Positions 24,558 through 35,729 are shown, counted from the stretch's first letter. The stretch is 64,000 nt of DNA from Lachnospiraceae bacterium (GCA_016290905.1 JAEEVO010000002.1:1-64000), one strand, 5' to 3'. Translations and numbers: made by a program. The notes: generated by a model not told the origin, from the letters alone.

Positions 24558-25991
24558 ATGAAACTATATAAGAAAGATCCGGAGTTTTACGGCAGAGTGT
24601 TTAAGCTTGCCTTGCCGATAGCGTTCCAGAGCCTGATAACTACGGGCGTAAACATGCTGGATAACATCATGGTAGGTCAGCTGAAGGACGAGAAGATCAC
24701 TGCCGTTGCTCAGGCGAACGTGTTTATAGGTATATATCACATACTGTGTATGGGACTCGGAATGGGAGCTTCGGTACTTGTATCTCGTTACTGGGGAATG
24801 AAGAATTCACCTAACGGCAATAAGGAAGAAGCGGGACATGCGTTAAAGCAGACCGTAACTCTGATGCTCAGGCTTGCGATGGGACTTGCAGCCATATTTG
24901 CAGTAGTGACCGCGGTTGCGCCGAAGGCTATTATGTCCATTTATACGGACAATCCCGAGGTTATGGAATACGGAGCAAATTATTTCAGGTATTCCATACC
25001 GACTTACTTTTTCCTGGGATCATCACTGGTTACGACCATTGTACTTCGAAGCGTAGGTCAGGTAAGGCTTCCGATGTATGTTTCGATAGGTGCTTTCTTT
25101 GTAAATATGGGCGCCAATTATACTTTTATCTTCGGACATTTCGGAGCTCCTCAGATGGAGGAGAGGGGTGCCGCTCTCGGTACTCTTATTGCCAGGATAT
25201 TTGAAGCTTCCTGCATAATGATATACTTCCTCTGTGTAGATAAGAAGATAGGGTTCAAAATTAAGGACTTGTTTCTTAAGACACGTAACCTTATCGGAGA
25301 ATATTTCAGGATCTGTATCCCTGTACTTATAAGTGACGGTATACTTGCCATAGGAAACAGCACCGTGGCAAGCGTTATCGGAAAGCTGAGCGATCAGTTC
25401 GCGGCCGCAAACTCGATCACGGCTACAACACAGCAGCTCAGTACCGTTATGATACAGGGAGTTTGTCAGGCCGGCGCCATTGTCACAGGGCAGACCTTGG
25501 GCAGCGGCGGTAAGGAGAAAACTCAGGAACAGGGCTGGCTGTTCCTTGGACTTGGTTTTGCACTCGGTGCTGTTTCCGCAGTTGTTCTGATGATCATCTG
25601 CAACCCCATTATCAACAGTTATTCCGGAGCTACAGAAGAAGTTAAGAATATTGCAAGGAATCTGATGACAGCAATAAGTCTGATCATCATATTCCAGGCA
25701 ACGAACAGTATCATGACGAAGGGCGTGCTGCGCGGAGGCGGCGACACCAAAATGCTGATGGTAGCGGACAATATATTCCTGTGGGCATTGTCGATCCCGC
25801 TCGGGTATATTGCCGGTTATGTCTTAAAGCTTGATGTATTCTGGGTATATTTCTTCTTAAAGATCGATCAGATCGTTAAGACGGGCTGGTGCATCATAAG
25901 GCTCAGAGGCGGAAAATGGATTAAAAAGATCAGTACAGGTAAGAAAACGGATAACAATAATAATCAGAAGATGATCGCCGCTATAAAGTAA
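24558..25991 (+). CDS. MATE family efflux transporter
   Basis: A 477-residue membrane protein with twelve predicted helices in two related halves, exporting drugs or metabolites in exchange for Na+ or H+. The opening '[30 protein letters not shown]' is characteristic of the NorM/DinF group, and the second half contains '[13 protein letters not shown]'. The track starts at 24522 (TTG); the ATG at 24558 is directly after AGGAGCAGGAG and fits the family N terminus. The substrate is unknown. Confidence 0.95.
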   Translation: MKLYKKDPEFYGRVFKLALPIAFQSLITTGVNMLDNIMVGQLKDEKITAVAQANVFIGIYHILCMGLGMGASVLVSRYWGMKNSPNGNKEEAGHALKQTVTLMLRLAMGLAAIFAVVTAVAPKAIMSIYTDNPEVMEYGANYFRYSIPTYFFLGSSLVTTIVLRSVGQVRLPMYVSIGAFFVNMGANYTFIFGHFGAPQMEERGAALGTLIARIFEASCIMIYFLCVDKKIGFKIKDLFLKTRNLIGEYFRICIPVLISDGILAIGNSTVASVIGKLSDQFAAANSITATTQQLSTVMIQGVCQAGAIVTGQTLGSGGKEKTQEQGWLFLGLGFALGAVSAVVLMIICNPIINSYSGATEEVKNIARNLMTAISLIIIFQATNSIMTKGVLRGGGDTKMLMVADNIFLWALSIPLGYIAGYVLKLDVFWVYFFLKIDQIVKTGWCIIRLRGGKWIKKISTGKKTDNNNNQKMIAAIK

Positions 25992-26014
25992 ATATTTGGA
26001 AGGGAGTTGTTGTC

Positions 26015-28555
26015 ATGGCAGAGAAAAAAGACAAAAACCTGAAGAATAATGATACAGAAAACAAGGGTATACTTAACAACAAATATATACTTCCCGTGGT
26101 TCTGCTTTTGCTGATCCTTGCCATCGGCGTGATAATAGGACTTATTATCGGTATGAATTCCGGTAAGAAGGATGATTCTTCAACGCCTGATACCGAGGTT
26201 AGCGATGCATCCGAAAAGGGTGGTGAAAAAAGTGATGCCGGAAAGACTCAGAATGATGTAAAAAAAGAGGATAATAATGGCGTAAATGTTGACGATAACG
26301 GTAACAAGAGCGGAATAACCGATAATTCCGATGACAATAAGGATGTTGACGAAGGAAAAGATAAGGATAATGACGACAGCAAAGACAATATAACCGATAA
26401 GGATAACGATTCCGACAATACCGGCAAAGACGACAACGGTGACAAGGACAAAGACGCCGGTAAGGATACCGATAAAGACAAGGACACCGATAAAGATACC
26501 GGCAAAGACGACGACGGTGACAAGGACAAAGACGCCGGTAAGGATACCGGCAAGGACAAGGATACCGGCAAAGACGACGACGGTGACAAGGACAAAGACG
26601 CCGGCAAGGACAACGATAAGGGCAACGATAAGGATACCGGCAAGGACAACGATACCGGCAAAGACAACGACGGCGATAAGGATAAAGACGCCGGCAACGA
26701 TACCGGTAAGGACAACGATAAGGATACCGGCAAGGACAACGATACCGGCAAAGACAACGACAGCGATAAGGACAAAGACATCGGTAAGGATACCGGTAAG
26801 GACACCGATAAAGATACCGGCAAGGACAACGACGGTGACAAGGATAAAAACAAGGATAACGGCAGTGCAAAGGACAGCTACGTTCTGACATATACGGTTG
26901 ACAACTCATGGCAGGACAAGAGCACAAACATGTTCGGAGTACAGTTCGGACTTACGAACAACACTTCTGCTACAGTAAGCAACTGGAAGCTTGAGCTAAA
27001 GATAGAAGGTCTCGCAAGCATAAACGGCTGGAACGGGACATTCACCTCATCGGGAGATAAACTGACGGTTACCAATGCGGGCTATAACAGTGACATCTAT
27101 GCGGGCGGAACCGTAGTCATAGGCTGTAATCTCGGAACTTCGTCGAGTACGGTAAAGATTACCGAAGCCAAGCTTAACGGTAAGAAGATGGAAATCGTCA
27201 GCGGTAAGGTTGACCAGAACGATCCTGACATCAAAAACAATGACAAAGGAAACGGCGGTGACAACGGCGGTTCCGGAGACGATAAAGATAAGGACGGAAA
27301 AGAAATAATTAACGAAGTAAAGAATAACACCAAGGGTAAGAAGGGTGATGACTGGCTCTATACTGACGGAAGGAATATCCTTGACAAAGACGGTAAAAAG
27401 GTATGGTTAACAGGGCTTAACTGGTTCGGCTACAATACCGGGACAAATACCTTTGACGGACTCTGGAACAGCCGGCTTGTTCCTACAGTAAAGGCTATAG
27501 CGGATCATGGCTTCAATCTTATAAGGGTTCCCATTTCCGCACAACTTATAAACGAATGGGCAAGCGGAACGTATCCGAGGGCAAATTACAACAACGCTTA
27601 CAATTCCGAGCTTAACAACATGAACAGCCTTGAGATATTCGACTATTTCCTGGCACTTGCAGAGGAAAACGGTATCAAGGTAATGCCCGATATACACAGT
27701 GCCGAGACAGATGCTTCGGGACATAATGTAAACCTCTGGTATACGGACAAGGTTAAGGTTGAGGACTATTACAAGGCTTTGGAATGGATGGCCGCACGTT
27801 ATGCGGAAAATGATACGATCATTGCTTTTGACTTAAAGAACGAACCTCACGGAAAGCCTTATGAGGGTAAAAAAGCAGCTATCTGGAATGATTCAAAGAA
27901 TGCAAATAACTGGAAATATGTTGCGGAGACCGCAGCGGCAAAAGTCCTGAATAAGAACCCGAATGTTCTTATAATGATAGAAGGAATTGAAATTTACCCT
28001 ATTGACATTAAGACGAATTCGGATTATCATTCTACAAACGACAAAGATTATTACTTCAACTGGTGGGGCGGAAATTTAAGAGGCGTTAACGACTACCCCA
28101 TCAATCTCGGGAAGTACCAGAATAAGCTTGTTTATTCCCCGCATGACTACGGTCCTACGGTATATGAGCAGCCGTGGTTCAAGGGTAAGTATACCTATGA
28201 TTCGCTTATGAAGGACTGCTGGGGCGATAACTGGTTCTTTATCTACGAAAAGAATATCGCACCCTTGCTTATAGGTGAATGGGGCGGCTTCATGCGTGAA
28301 CCGAACCTTACATGGATGACATATATGAGACAGCTTATAAAGAAATATCATCTGAACCACACCTTCTGGTGCCTGAATGCCAACTCGGGTGATACGGGCG
28401 GACTTCTGCTTGACGACTTTACCACCTGGGATACGACCAAGTACAATTTCGTTAAAGAGGTTCTCTGGCAGGAGAACGGTAAGTTCGTAGGCCTTGACCA
28501 TGAAGTATCTCTCGGTGCAAACGGCATTTCCTTAAGCAAAGCCAAGGGATTATAG
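26015..28555 (+). CDS. Membrane-anchored GH5 cellulase with CBM2 and a long Asp/Lys linker
   Basis: An 846-residue cell-surface endoglucanase. Residues 27-46 form one membrane helix after a lysine-rich cytoplasmic start, with no cleavage site, so the enzyme stays anchored. Residues about 50-286 are almost only D, K, G, N and T in repeats such as '[14 protein letters not shown]'. A CBM2 cellulose-binding module follows (about 287-397), a second D/N/G linker, then the GH5 domain (about 445-830). The acid/base Glu is in 'DLKNEPHG' (near 608) and the nucleophile Glu in 'LLIGEWGG' (near 755). GGGAG stands before the ATG. The order anchor, spacer, CBM, catalytic domain would hold the enzyme well beyond the wall. 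Confidence 0.95.
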   Translation: MAEKKDKNLKNNDTENKGILNNKYILPVVLLLLILAIGVIIGLIIGMNSGKKDDSSTPDTEVSDASEKGGEKSDAGKTQNDVKKEDNNGVNVDDNGNKSGITDNSDDNKDVDEGKDKDNDDSKDNITDKDNDSDNTGKDDNGDKDKDAGKDTDKDKDTDKDTGKDDDGDKDKDAGKDTGKDKDTGKDDDGDKDKDAGKDNDKGNDKDTGKDNDTGKDNDGDKDKDAGNDTGKDNDKDTGKDNDTGKDNDSDKDKDIGKDTGKDTDKDTGKDNDGDKDKNKDNGSAKDSYVLTYTVDNSWQDKSTNMFGVQFGLTNNTSATVSNWKLELKIEGLASINGWNGTFTSSGDKLTVTNAGYNSDIYAGGTVVIGCNLGTSSSTVKITEAKLNGKKMEIVSGKVDQNDPDIKNNDKGNGGDNGGSGDDKDKDGKEIINEVKNNTKGKKGDDWLYTDGRNILDKDGKKVWLTGLNWFGYNTGTNTFDGLWNSRLVPTVKAIADHGFNLIRVPISAQLINEWASGTYPRANYNNAYNSELNNMNSLEIFDYFLALAEENGIKVMPDIHSAETDASGHNVNLWYTDKVKVEDYYKALEWMAARYAENDTIIAFDLKNEPHGKPYEGKKAAIWNDSKNANNWKYVAETAAAKVLNKNPNVLIMIEGIEIYPIDIKTNSDYHSTNDKDYYFNWWGGNLRGVNDYPINLGKYQNKLVYSPHDYGPTVYEQPWFKGKYTYDSLMKDCWGDNWFFIYEKNIAPLLIGEWGGFMREPNLTWMTYMRQLIKKYHLNHTFWCLNANSGDTGGLLLDDFTTWDTTKYNFVKEVLWQENGKFVGLDHEVSLGANGISLSKAKGL
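26340..26870. repeat. Imperfect tandem repeats coding for the Asp/Lys linker
   Basis: About 530 bp made from permutations of short cassettes such as GGTGACAAGGACAAAGACGCC and AAGGATACCGGCAAGGAC. The period is mostly a multiple of 6-9 bp, so length changes by slippage would stay in frame. The same repeats create the long stop-free antisense frames in the track (26199-26927, 26248-26853). Confidence 0.85.
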
Positions 28556-28613
28556 GGGCTGAGTACATAATTACATTAGGAGTACATTAAAACACAAAAA
28601 ATAAGGAGCAAAA

Positions 28614-29810
28614 ATGAGACTTAATCCTATTATCGTATCTTTACTTGATACGGATCTTTACAAATTCAACATGAACCAGGTAATGTTCCACAAGCATACC
28701 GATCTTATCGGTGAGTACGTATTTAAATGCAGGAATGAGGACATTAAGTTTACAAAGGAAATGTTTGATGAGATAAACGAGCAGATCGACAATCTCTGTA
28801 CCCTGACATTTACCAAGGAAGAGCTTGATTACCTGCGTTCCATAAGATTCATAAAGAAGGACTATGTTGAGTTCTTAAGGCTCTGGCATCCCATCAGGGA
28901 TTATGTATATACCGAACTGAAAGAGGACGGCGAGCTTGTACTTAAAGTAGACGGACCGCTGTTTTCAGCCATGCAGTTCGAGATATATCTTTTGGAGATA
29001 GTAAACGAAGTATATTTCCGTATGAGCTTTGATTACATCACTCTGCGCAGGGCTGCGGAAGAGAGGCTTACCCAGAAGATAAACGACTTCAACTCAGGAA
29101 AATACACCTTCTCATTTGCTGAATTCGGCTGTAGGAGAAGGCTTTCGAGAGAGTGGGAGGATGAAGCGGTAAGAAGGCTATGCAGGGAGACCGACAAATG
29201 TGTCGGAACCTCGAACGTATATCTTGCTAAGAAATACAATGTAAAGCCCATAGGAACCTACGCTCATGAATTTGTCCAGATGTATCAGGGAATCGATAGC
29301 ATTCCTCTGGCATATACCAATCATTATGCTATGCAGGACTGGTATGACGAGTACAAGGGAGATAACGGAACGGCACTTACCGATACGGTGACCACGGATC
29401 TTTTCCTTATGGATTTTGACCGCTCAATGGTAAACAACTACAACGGCGTGCGTCATGACAGCGGAGACCCTTATGAGTGGGGAGAAAAGATCATAGCCCA
29501 CTACAAGAAATTCGGCGTGGATCCGAGGACAAAGCTTCTGCTGTTCAGCGACAGTCTTGATTTCGACAGGGCTCAGGCATTGTATGAATACTTCAAGGAT
29601 AAGGCAAAGGTGTCCTTCGGTATAGGTACATTTGTTTCAAACGATACCAATGAGGATGCATTGAACATAGTCATAAAGCTGCAGTATGTAAATGACCGTC
29701 CGGTAGCAAAGATAAGCGATGCTCCCGGAAAATCCATGTGCAGTGATGAAGAATACCTTAAGTATCTTAAGGCAGCGGTTCAGTTCCGTATCGACCGTGA
29801 GAAGAGGTAA
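28614..29810 (+). CDS. pncB: Nicotinate phosphoribosyltransferase
   Basis: A 398-residue enzyme of the NAD salvage (Preiss-Handler) pathway; it joins nicotinate and PRPP to nicotinate mononucleotide, with ATP hydrolysis. The opening 'LLDTDLYKFNMNQVMFHKH', the 'GTSNVYLAKKYNVKPIGTYAHEF' segment with the active-site histidine, and 'GVRHDSGDPYEWGEK' are characteristic. Length fits the bacterial PncB group. ATAAGGAG precedes the ATG. It stands alone between the cellulase and the T-box. Confidence 0.95.
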   Translation: MRLNPIIVSLLDTDLYKFNMNQVMFHKHTDLIGEYVFKCRNEDIKFTKEMFDEINEQIDNLCTLTFTKEELDYLRSIRFIKKDYVEFLRLWHPIRDYVYTELKEDGELVLKVDGPLFSAMQFEIYLLEIVNEVYFRMSFDYITLRRAAEERLTQKINDFNSGKYTFSFAEFGCRRRLSREWEDEAVRRLCRETDKCVGTSNVYLAKKYNVKPIGTYAHEFVQMYQGIDSIPLAYTNHYAMQDWYDEYKGDNGTALTDTVTTDLFLMDFDRSMVNNYNGVRHDSGDPYEWGEKIIAHYKKFGVDPRTKLLLFSDSLDFDRAQALYEYFKDKAKVSFGIGTFVSNDTNEDALNIVIKLQYVNDRPVAKISDAPGKSMCSDEEYLKYLKAAVQFRIDREKR

Positions 29811-29833
29811 AAAAGCCGGGAATAAAATATTTC

Positions 29834-29862
29834 TTGACATTTCCGAAAAAACAGTGTAGAAT
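29834..29862 (+). promoter_or_regulatory. Promoter of the pheST operon
   Basis: TTGACA (29834-29839), 17-bp spacer, TAGAAT (29857-29862), just upstream of the T-box leader. Confidence 0.75.
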
Positions 29863-29879
29863 CTAATCTAAATTATTTT

Positions 29880-30199
29880 TAGGCGATGAAGATGTGTAAG
29901 TAGTTTTATGTGACTTCCTCAAAAGAGAGCCGGGGCAGGTGAAAGCCGGCAGGAAAGCATAGGATGAATTTCAGCATCGGAGCTTCCGGCGAGATCAATC
30001 AATGTGCGTGTCATTTGATATGTTCCCACGTTGTTCGGATTGCAGACAAGTCTGCGGCTCGGACGATTGTCTGATTGAAAATAAGCGGATGTGTGCTGCG
30101 CATTAAGCAGTATCGAGAGCGGTTTTGAATAAAACCGAAACTGGGTGGTACCGCGGGTTATACTCGTCCCATGATGTTCATGCATCATGGGACTTTTTT
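29880..30199 (+). promoter_or_regulatory. T-box leader, phenylalanine type
   Basis: An uncharged-tRNA-sensing leader RNA. The T-box sequence CTGGGTGGTACCGCG is at 30141-30155. It is followed by a terminator with a perfect 11-bp stem (GTCCCATGATG, 30166-30176, with CATCATGGGAC, 30183-30193) and six T residues. Stem I begins near GATGAAGATG; in its specifier region the triplet TTC (29970-29972) followed by A matches Phe, in agreement with the genes controlled. When uncharged tRNA-Phe binds, the antiterminator should form and pheST be transcribed. Confidence 0.93.
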
Positions 30200-30256
30200 A
30201 TTACAGTATGAACTACGGTATACCGTATTTACATAACAGAGAAAGGCGGCAGGAAT

Positions 30257-31300
30257 ATGCAGGATTTAAACGAACTGAGAGACTCAATCAATTCCATTAA
30301 GGAAGAGATCGTAAACGGCGTGAAGGAAGTAAGAAATTCAAAGGCTCTTTATGAGTTCAAAAAGACCTTCCTTGATTCCAAGGCGGGAAAGATCAACGCG
30401 CTCATGAAAGAAATGAAGAATATCCCGAACGAGTTAAAGGCTGAATTCGGTAAGAATGTAAATGAGCTTAAAAACTGGGCGGGAGTTAAATTCGATGAGC
30501 TTGACGCTTCCATGAAGGAGGCTGAGGCAAAGCAGCGTTATGAGGATGAAAAGATCGATATCACCATGCCTGCGGTTAAGTGCAGCTGCGGCAAGCTCCA
30601 TCCGGTAACACTGGTAAAGAACCAGCTGATCGACATCTTCGCATCCATGGGCTTTGATGTATACGAGGGCACAGAGATAGAAAACGATTATTATAACTTC
30701 ACTGCACTGAACACTCCTCAGGATCATCCGGCAAGAGATATGCAGGACACCTTTTATCTTTCACCCCAGTTCCTTCTGCGTACGCAGACCAGTTCGGGAC
30801 AGATCCATGTCATGGAGAACCGTAAGCCTCCTATCAAGATCCTTTCACCCGGAAAGGTATTCCGTTCGGATGACGATGCAACCCATTCACCCATGTTCAC
30901 TCAGATGGAAGGCCTCGTAGTTGACAAGGGGATCACCCTGCGTGACTTAAAGGGTATGCTTGAGGTCATGGTAAAGAGGATATTCGGCGAAGGAACAACC
31001 ACAAGACTTCGTCCTTCGTACTTCCCGTTCACCGAGCCTTCCGTTGAGGTTGATGTAAGCTGCTTCGAATGCGGAGGCACAGGATGCAGGCTCTGCAAGG
31101 GTACCGGCTGGATCGAAGTGCTGGGTGCGGGCATCGTAAACAAGAAGGTGCTTGAAAACTGCAACATAGATTCAAATGAATACAGTGGACTCGCATTCGG
31201 TGTAGGCGTTGAAAGACTTGCAATGCTTAAATACGGCATCAATAACATAAAGCTTCTGTACGAGTCGGATCTTCGCGTACTTGAACAGTTGGATGAATAA
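30257..31300 (+). CDS. pheS: Phenylalanyl-tRNA synthetase alpha subunit
   Basis: A 347-residue catalytic subunit of the alpha2beta2 enzyme that charges tRNA-Phe. An N-terminal coiled coil of about 90 residues is followed by the class II core: '[19 protein letters not shown]', motif 2 in '[19 protein letters not shown]', and motif 3 in '[17 protein letters not shown]'. A cysteine cluster ('[17 protein letters not shown]') is normal for the family. It lies 57 bp after the T-box terminator and 12 bp before pheT. Confidence 0.97.
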   Translation: MQDLNELRDSINSIKEEIVNGVKEVRNSKALYEFKKTFLDSKAGKINALMKEMKNIPNELKAEFGKNVNELKNWAGVKFDELDASMKEAEAKQRYEDEKIDITMPAVKCSCGKLHPVTLVKNQLIDIFASMGFDVYEGTEIENDYYNFTALNTPQDHPARDMQDTFYLSPQFLLRTQTSSGQIHVMENRKPPIKILSPGKVFRSDDDATHSPMFTQMEGLVVDKGITLRDLKGMLEVMVKRIFGEGTTTRLRPSYFPFTEPSVEVDVSCFECGGTGCRLCKGTGWIEVLGAGIVNKKVLENCNIDSNEYSGLAFGVGVERLAMLKYGINNIKLLYESDLRVLEQLDE

Positions 31301-31312
31301 GGAGGAAAAATC

Positions 31313-33745
31313 ATGTTAGTACCCATTAGCTGGTTAAAAGATTATGTTGATATAGATGTAACCGTGGATGAGCTTGAAAAAAGGCTTTTCGACTGCGGTT
31401 TCGAGGTAGAGGAAAAATATGAGGTAGGCAAGGACATCAGCAAGGTTGTTGTAGGTCTTGTCGAGGAGTGCGAACCCATACCCGAGACACACCTTCATGT
31501 ATGCAAGGTAAATGTCGGAACGGGTGAAAACCTTCAGATATGCTGCGGCGCAGACAATGTATGCACAGGAAAGAAATTCCCGGTAGCACTTGAGGGCGCA
31601 ACGGTTTATGCAACTGCAAAGGATCATGTGACGATCGAAGGTGTCATGACGATAAAGAAGGGCAAGCTCAGAGGATACGAATCCTTTGGTATGCTCTGTT
31701 CGGGAACCGAGCTTGGAGTAAGCGAGGATATGTATCCGGGCGCAGGCTACAACGGACTGCTTGAACTGCCCGCTGACGCCGAGACAGGCGCAGACGTAAA
31801 GACAATACTCGGACTTGACGATTACATCTTCGATATCTCCATTACCGCAAACAGGCCCGACTGCCAGAGCATCTTCGGAATAGCGCGTGAGGTTGCCGCT
31901 ATCCTTGAGAAGCCCTTAAAAGAACCGAATCTGAGCTATACCGAGAACGGAAGGGCAAAGGAAGGCTTCAAGGTAACCGTTGAAGCACAGGATCTTTGTC
32001 CCAGGTACATCGGTCATTATGTAAGCGACGTAAAGATCGGAGAGTCGCCCGCATGGATGAAGAGAAGGCTTGCACTTGTCGGTTTAAAGGCAATTTCAAA
32101 TATCGTAGACATCACCAACTACATCCTAAAGGAACTCGGACAGCCCATGCATGCATTTGATGAGGATTTCCTTGAAGGAAATGCGATAAATGTAAGGCGC
32201 GCAAAGGATGGGGAAAAGATAGTTACGCTGGATGAAAAGGAATTCACTCTCAATCCTTCAAATCTCGTGATCTGCGACGGAGTAAAGCCCGTAGCGCTTG
32301 CAGGTATCATGGGAGGACTTAACTCAGAGATCAGGGATACGACCGCAGGCGTTGTTTTCGAGGCAGCTAAATTTGCAAGAGATAATATAAGGAAGAGTTC
32401 AAGGGCTCTGGGACAGGGCTCTGATTCAAGCGCACGTTTCACCAAGGGCGTTGATGAGTATACAACCGTTATGGCCATGAAGAGAGCACTTCATCTGGTT
32501 GAGGAGCTTGGATGCGGAAAGGTATCTTCTACACATGTAGAAGTATCGTCCGGCAACTCCATTGAGCCTAAGGAAATGAAGGCTTCCTTAAATAAGGTAA
32601 ACGGAGTATTGGGCGTAGACGTTCCGAAGGCAGACGTTGAAAGGATACTTAAGAATCTTAATTTCAATCCCGTAATAAACGGAGATGAGATCACCATACA
32701 GATACCGGCATACCGTGAGGATATGGAGGATTACCCCGATATTGCTGAGGAAGTCATCCGTATGTACGGCTATGATAATGTAACCTGCACCTTCCTTGAG
32801 ACCGCAAAGGTTACGGCCGGCGGATTAAATACACATCAGAAGGCTGAGCTTAAGTTAAAGAGGGCGCTCTGCACTACGGGTGCATCGGAAGGCATGCATT
32901 ATTCCTTCTTCTCACCCACTGACCTTGACCTTTTAAGGCTTCCCGAGGATGCGTCAGAGAGGAAGACCATCAGGATACTCAATCCCATAAACGAAGACCT
33001 TTCGGCTATGAGGACCACTCTGGCACCTCAGATGATAAGGGCAATGGCAAGGAACCAGAAGAGGGGAAGAATGTCGGGCAGGATCTACGAGATAGGAAAC
33101 CGTTTCATCCCGAAGGAGCTGCCGCTCACCGATTATCCGAAGGAGCTTTCAACACTCTGTGTTGGCGTATTCGGAAACAACGAGACCTTCTTCACTTTAA
33201 AGGGTATCGCGGAGGTTGTTGCGGAAAGTCTTTGCATTTCGTTCAAATATGCCGCACCTGAGCCTAAGATTCCTTATCTCCATCCTTATCAGTCTGCCGA
33301 GATACTTGACGCAGCGACAGGAGAAAGAGTAGGATATCTCGGTAAGGTCATCTATGAGATCCAGGACGAGCTTGATGCGAGAGAGGCAATGTTTGTAATG
33401 GAAATCGATCTTTCGCTGCTTGAGAAATACTACGGAAACGTAACAAAGTTCGAGCCCATCCCTAAGTTTGCGGATGAGTCGAGAGACCTTGCGCTTGTAA
33501 TGAACAGGAGCGTAACCTGCGGCGAGGTTGAGGATGCGATAAAGGAAGCCTGCAAATATGTTAAGAAAGTAACGCTTTTCGACGTATACGAAGGAAAGCA
33601 GATAGCTGACGACAAGAAGTCCATGGCTTTCACAATCCTTTTCGTACCTCAGGAAGAGGAATTTACCGCTGAAGCTGTTGACGGCTATGTAAAGAAAATC
33701 CTTAAGAATCTTAAGAACAAGCTTGAAATAGAATTAAGGCAGTAA
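31313..33745 (+). CDS. pheT: Phenylalanyl-tRNA synthetase beta subunit
   Basis: An 810-residue subunit with the usual order: N-terminal region, tRNA-binding OB domain ('VCKVNVGTGENLQICCGADN'), B3/B4 editing domain, B5 domain, class II-like core ('IRILNPINEDLSAMRTTLAP'), and C-terminal FDX-ACB anticodon-binding domain. 'ANRPDCQSIFGIAREVA' is a typical signature. It provides proofreading and tRNA recognition. AAGGAGG stands 7 nt before the ATG. It is the last gene under T-box control. Confidence 0.97.
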   Translation: MLVPISWLKDYVDIDVTVDELEKRLFDCGFEVEEKYEVGKDISKVVVGLVEECEPIPETHLHVCKVNVGTGENLQICCGADNVCTGKKFPVALEGATVYATAKDHVTIEGVMTIKKGKLRGYESFGMLCSGTELGVSEDMYPGAGYNGLLELPADAETGADVKTILGLDDYIFDISITANRPDCQSIFGIAREVAAILEKPLKEPNLSYTENGRAKEGFKVTVEAQDLCPRYIGHYVSDVKIGESPAWMKRRLALVGLKAISNIVDITNYILKELGQPMHAFDEDFLEGNAINVRRAKDGEKIVTLDEKEFTLNPSNLVICDGVKPVALAGIMGGLNSEIRDTTAGVVFEAAKFARDNIRKSSRALGQGSDSSARFTKGVDEYTTVMAMKRALHLVEELGCGKVSSTHVEVSSGNSIEPKEMKASLNKVNGVLGVDVPKADVERILKNLNFNPVINGDEITIQIPAYREDMEDYPDIAEEVIRMYGYDNVTCTFLETAKVTAGGLNTHQKAELKLKRALCTTGASEGMHYSFFSPTDLDLLRLPEDASERKTIRILNPINEDLSAMRTTLAPQMIRAMARNQKRGRMSGRIYEIGNRFIPKELPLTDYPKELSTLCVGVFGNNETFFTLKGIAEVVAESLCISFKYAAPEPKIPYLHPYQSAEILDAATGERVGYLGKVIYEIQDELDAREAMFVMEIDLSLLEKYYGNVTKFEPIPKFADESRDLALVMNRSVTCGEVEDAIKEACKYVKKVTLFDVYEGKQIADDKKSMAFTILFVPQEEEFTAEAVDGYVKKILKNLKNKLEIELRQ

Positions 33746-33822
33746 TCTGTTACAATGTAATGAAGTTAATAGCATTTGTACCGTACAGGTGATATACCTG
33801 AGAAAGAAAGGCAGTATTTACG

Positions 33823-35643
33823 ATGAGTTCGAGAAAGATTAGAAGACTTATAAATGCTTTGGTTCTGGTTTTGGTTATGTGTTTTGCGGCATCGTGTGCT
33901 TCTCCTGCGGCTGACATGGAAAGTGCCGGTGATGCTCCGATTGAAGTTTCTCCTGCTGTCGGTGTTCCGGAAAACAAGGATGATCCCATATCTAAAGATG
34001 ATGCAGGTATAACGGAAAATGCCGGAACTGTCGATAATAACATAAATAAGGAAAATCCCGAAAACCTTGAAAACGACGGCATAACCGAAAATCCCGAAAA
34101 CCTCGAAAACGACGGCATAACCGAAAATCCCGAGAATGATAACGCTCCCGTACAGGATGAAGAGCCCGAAGAGACATTCCCGGATGACAATGATGACGAA
34201 CCCGAAGAAGCTTCTGAAGGAATAAAGAAAAAAGAAAGTCAGAAGGAAGACAAGAACTCATCAGAAGCTAAAGTAGACAGTTCTCAGGACAAAAAGGCAA
34301 AGGAACTCGTAAAGAAGCTTGACAGCTCAACCGAGATCCCCACACTTTGCATCTATACCAAAAACAACAAGGAAGTATTGTCACGTACTGAGTATGTGGA
34401 CTGCTGGGTATATACGGTAAACGCCGATGAGGATCATGAGCTTTCGGGAGCCGAGGCAGGTATCCGTGTACGCGGCAATTCTACCGCATACGGCGGAAAT
34501 GTCGAACTTATCAGAAAGAATCAGGTACCTTACAGGATCAAATTTACCGGCAAGACAAATCTTTTCGGATTGAATGACGATGCAAAATGCAAGAACTGGG
34601 TTCTGATCAAGGCTGAGGACAATCTCGTTAAGACCGATATAGCGCTCGGACTCGGCAGAAGGATAATCAGGGATTACTGTTCCGACGGAATACTTGTTAA
34701 AGCATATTTAAACGGTTCCTTCAAGGGCATATATGAGCTCTGTGAGCAGAGCCAGGTTAACAAACACAGGGTTAACATATACGAGACTCCCGAAAATTAT
34801 AAGGGAACCGATACCGGATATCTCCTGGAGATCGATAATTACGGAGAAAAGCCGTGCTTCTGGATCAACTACTGTAATCAGGCAAAGTTTACGGATATAA
34901 ACGGCGTGACAAAATCCTTCAAGCCCGTAACATATTCCATCAAGAGTGACGTATATTCGGACGAACAGAAGGAATTTATAAAGAACTATGTAAACAATAC
35001 GTTTAAGATCCTTTATGAAGCTTGTGCAAAAGGAAATTATTATGTATTAAACGATGAAAACAAGCTCGTTAAAGCAAAGAAGAAGCAGATAACAAAGAAG
35101 GACAGCGACGGAAATGCGATATCTCCCGCACAGATCGTGGTCGAGAGAGTCATAAACATTGATTCAGTTGTAGATATGTACTTACTTCATGAAATAGTAA
35201 AGAGCTATGATGTGGGAGAAGGCAGCTTCTATATGTACGCTGACTTTTCACCCGTAAGTGAGGATTCAAGGCTCACATTTACCTGTCCTTGGGATTTTGA
35301 GTGGGCATATGCCGGATCGCTTACGCAGTATCATGCATGTGTATTCAATTCGGAATCATTTGCGGCAACTTATGAGGAGAGATCGAATCCCTGGTTTATA
35401 ATCCTTATGAAGCAGGACTGGTTTGTTGAAAAGGTAAAGGACAGATGGACCCAGCTCAGGACCAAGCCGAAAAAGGGCGTAAAGAACGTTATCTCCCAAG
35501 GAATGGACGAGGTTAAGGCACAGCTTGAAAAATATACCGACGATCTCGGAAAGGGTGCTGTGGGACGCGCAAATTCACTGGTTTCATGGGTATATAAGAG
35601 AATTTCCTTTATGGACAGCAAGTTCTTAAGGAGTAAAAACTGA
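33823..35643 (+). CDS. CotH-kinase-family lipoprotein
   Basis: A 606-residue surface lipoprotein (lipobox 'FAASC'). After the lipid anchor comes a 140-residue acidic region containing repeats of 'NPENLENDGITE', then the CotH domain (about residues 165-580), the fold of the spore-coat kinase CotH. Recognisable stretches are 'VRGNSTAYGG', 'KNWVLIKAEDN' and 'CPWDFEWAYAG'; the last carries Glu where the family commonly has Asp. CotH-type proteins outside spores occur on the surface of fibrolytic Clostridia, where the role is unclear. The neighbours give no direct hint. Confidence 0.88.
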   Translation: MSSRKIRRLINALVLVLVMCFAASCASPAADMESAGDAPIEVSPAVGVPENKDDPISKDDAGITENAGTVDNNINKENPENLENDGITENPENLENDGITENPENDNAPVQDEEPEETFPDDNDDEPEEASEGIKKKESQKEDKNSSEAKVDSSQDKKAKELVKKLDSSTEIPTLCIYTKNNKEVLSRTEYVDCWVYTVNADEDHELSGAEAGIRVRGNSTAYGGNVELIRKNQVPYRIKFTGKTNLFGLNDDAKCKNWVLIKAEDNLVKTDIALGLGRRIIRDYCSDGILVKAYLNGSFKGIYELCEQSQVNKHRVNIYETPENYKGTDTGYLLEIDNYGEKPCFWINYCNQAKFTDINGVTKSFKPVTYSIKSDVYSDEQKEFIKNYVNNTFKILYEACAKGNYYVLNDENKLVKAKKKQITKKDSDGNAISPAQIVVERVINIDSVVDMYLLHEIVKSYDVGEGSFYMYADFSPVSEDSRLTFTCPWDFEWAYAGSLTQYHACVFNSESFAATYEERSNPWFIILMKQDWFVEKVKDRWTQLRTKPKKGVKNVISQGMDEVKAQLEKYTDDLGKGAVGRANSLVSWVYKRISFMDSKFLRSKN

Positions 35644-35729
35644 TCTGCTTCACCAATCGATTTAGTTCAGGCTTCTGCCTTGTAGAAATCGGAGAGGCTT
35701 GAGACTATACGACAATAGGAGGGTGGCGC

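Noticed and set aside
26340-26870. CRISPR-like repetition
   Set aside because: The repeats are coding, lack constant repeat/spacer alternation, and no cas genes are present.
26199-26927. Long antisense and alternative-frame ORFs (242, 201, 149 aa) across the cellulase linker
   Set aside because: Tandem DNA repeats without stops produce them; the Cys/Arg/Tyr or Ser/Leu/Pro repeats are shadows of the D/K linker.
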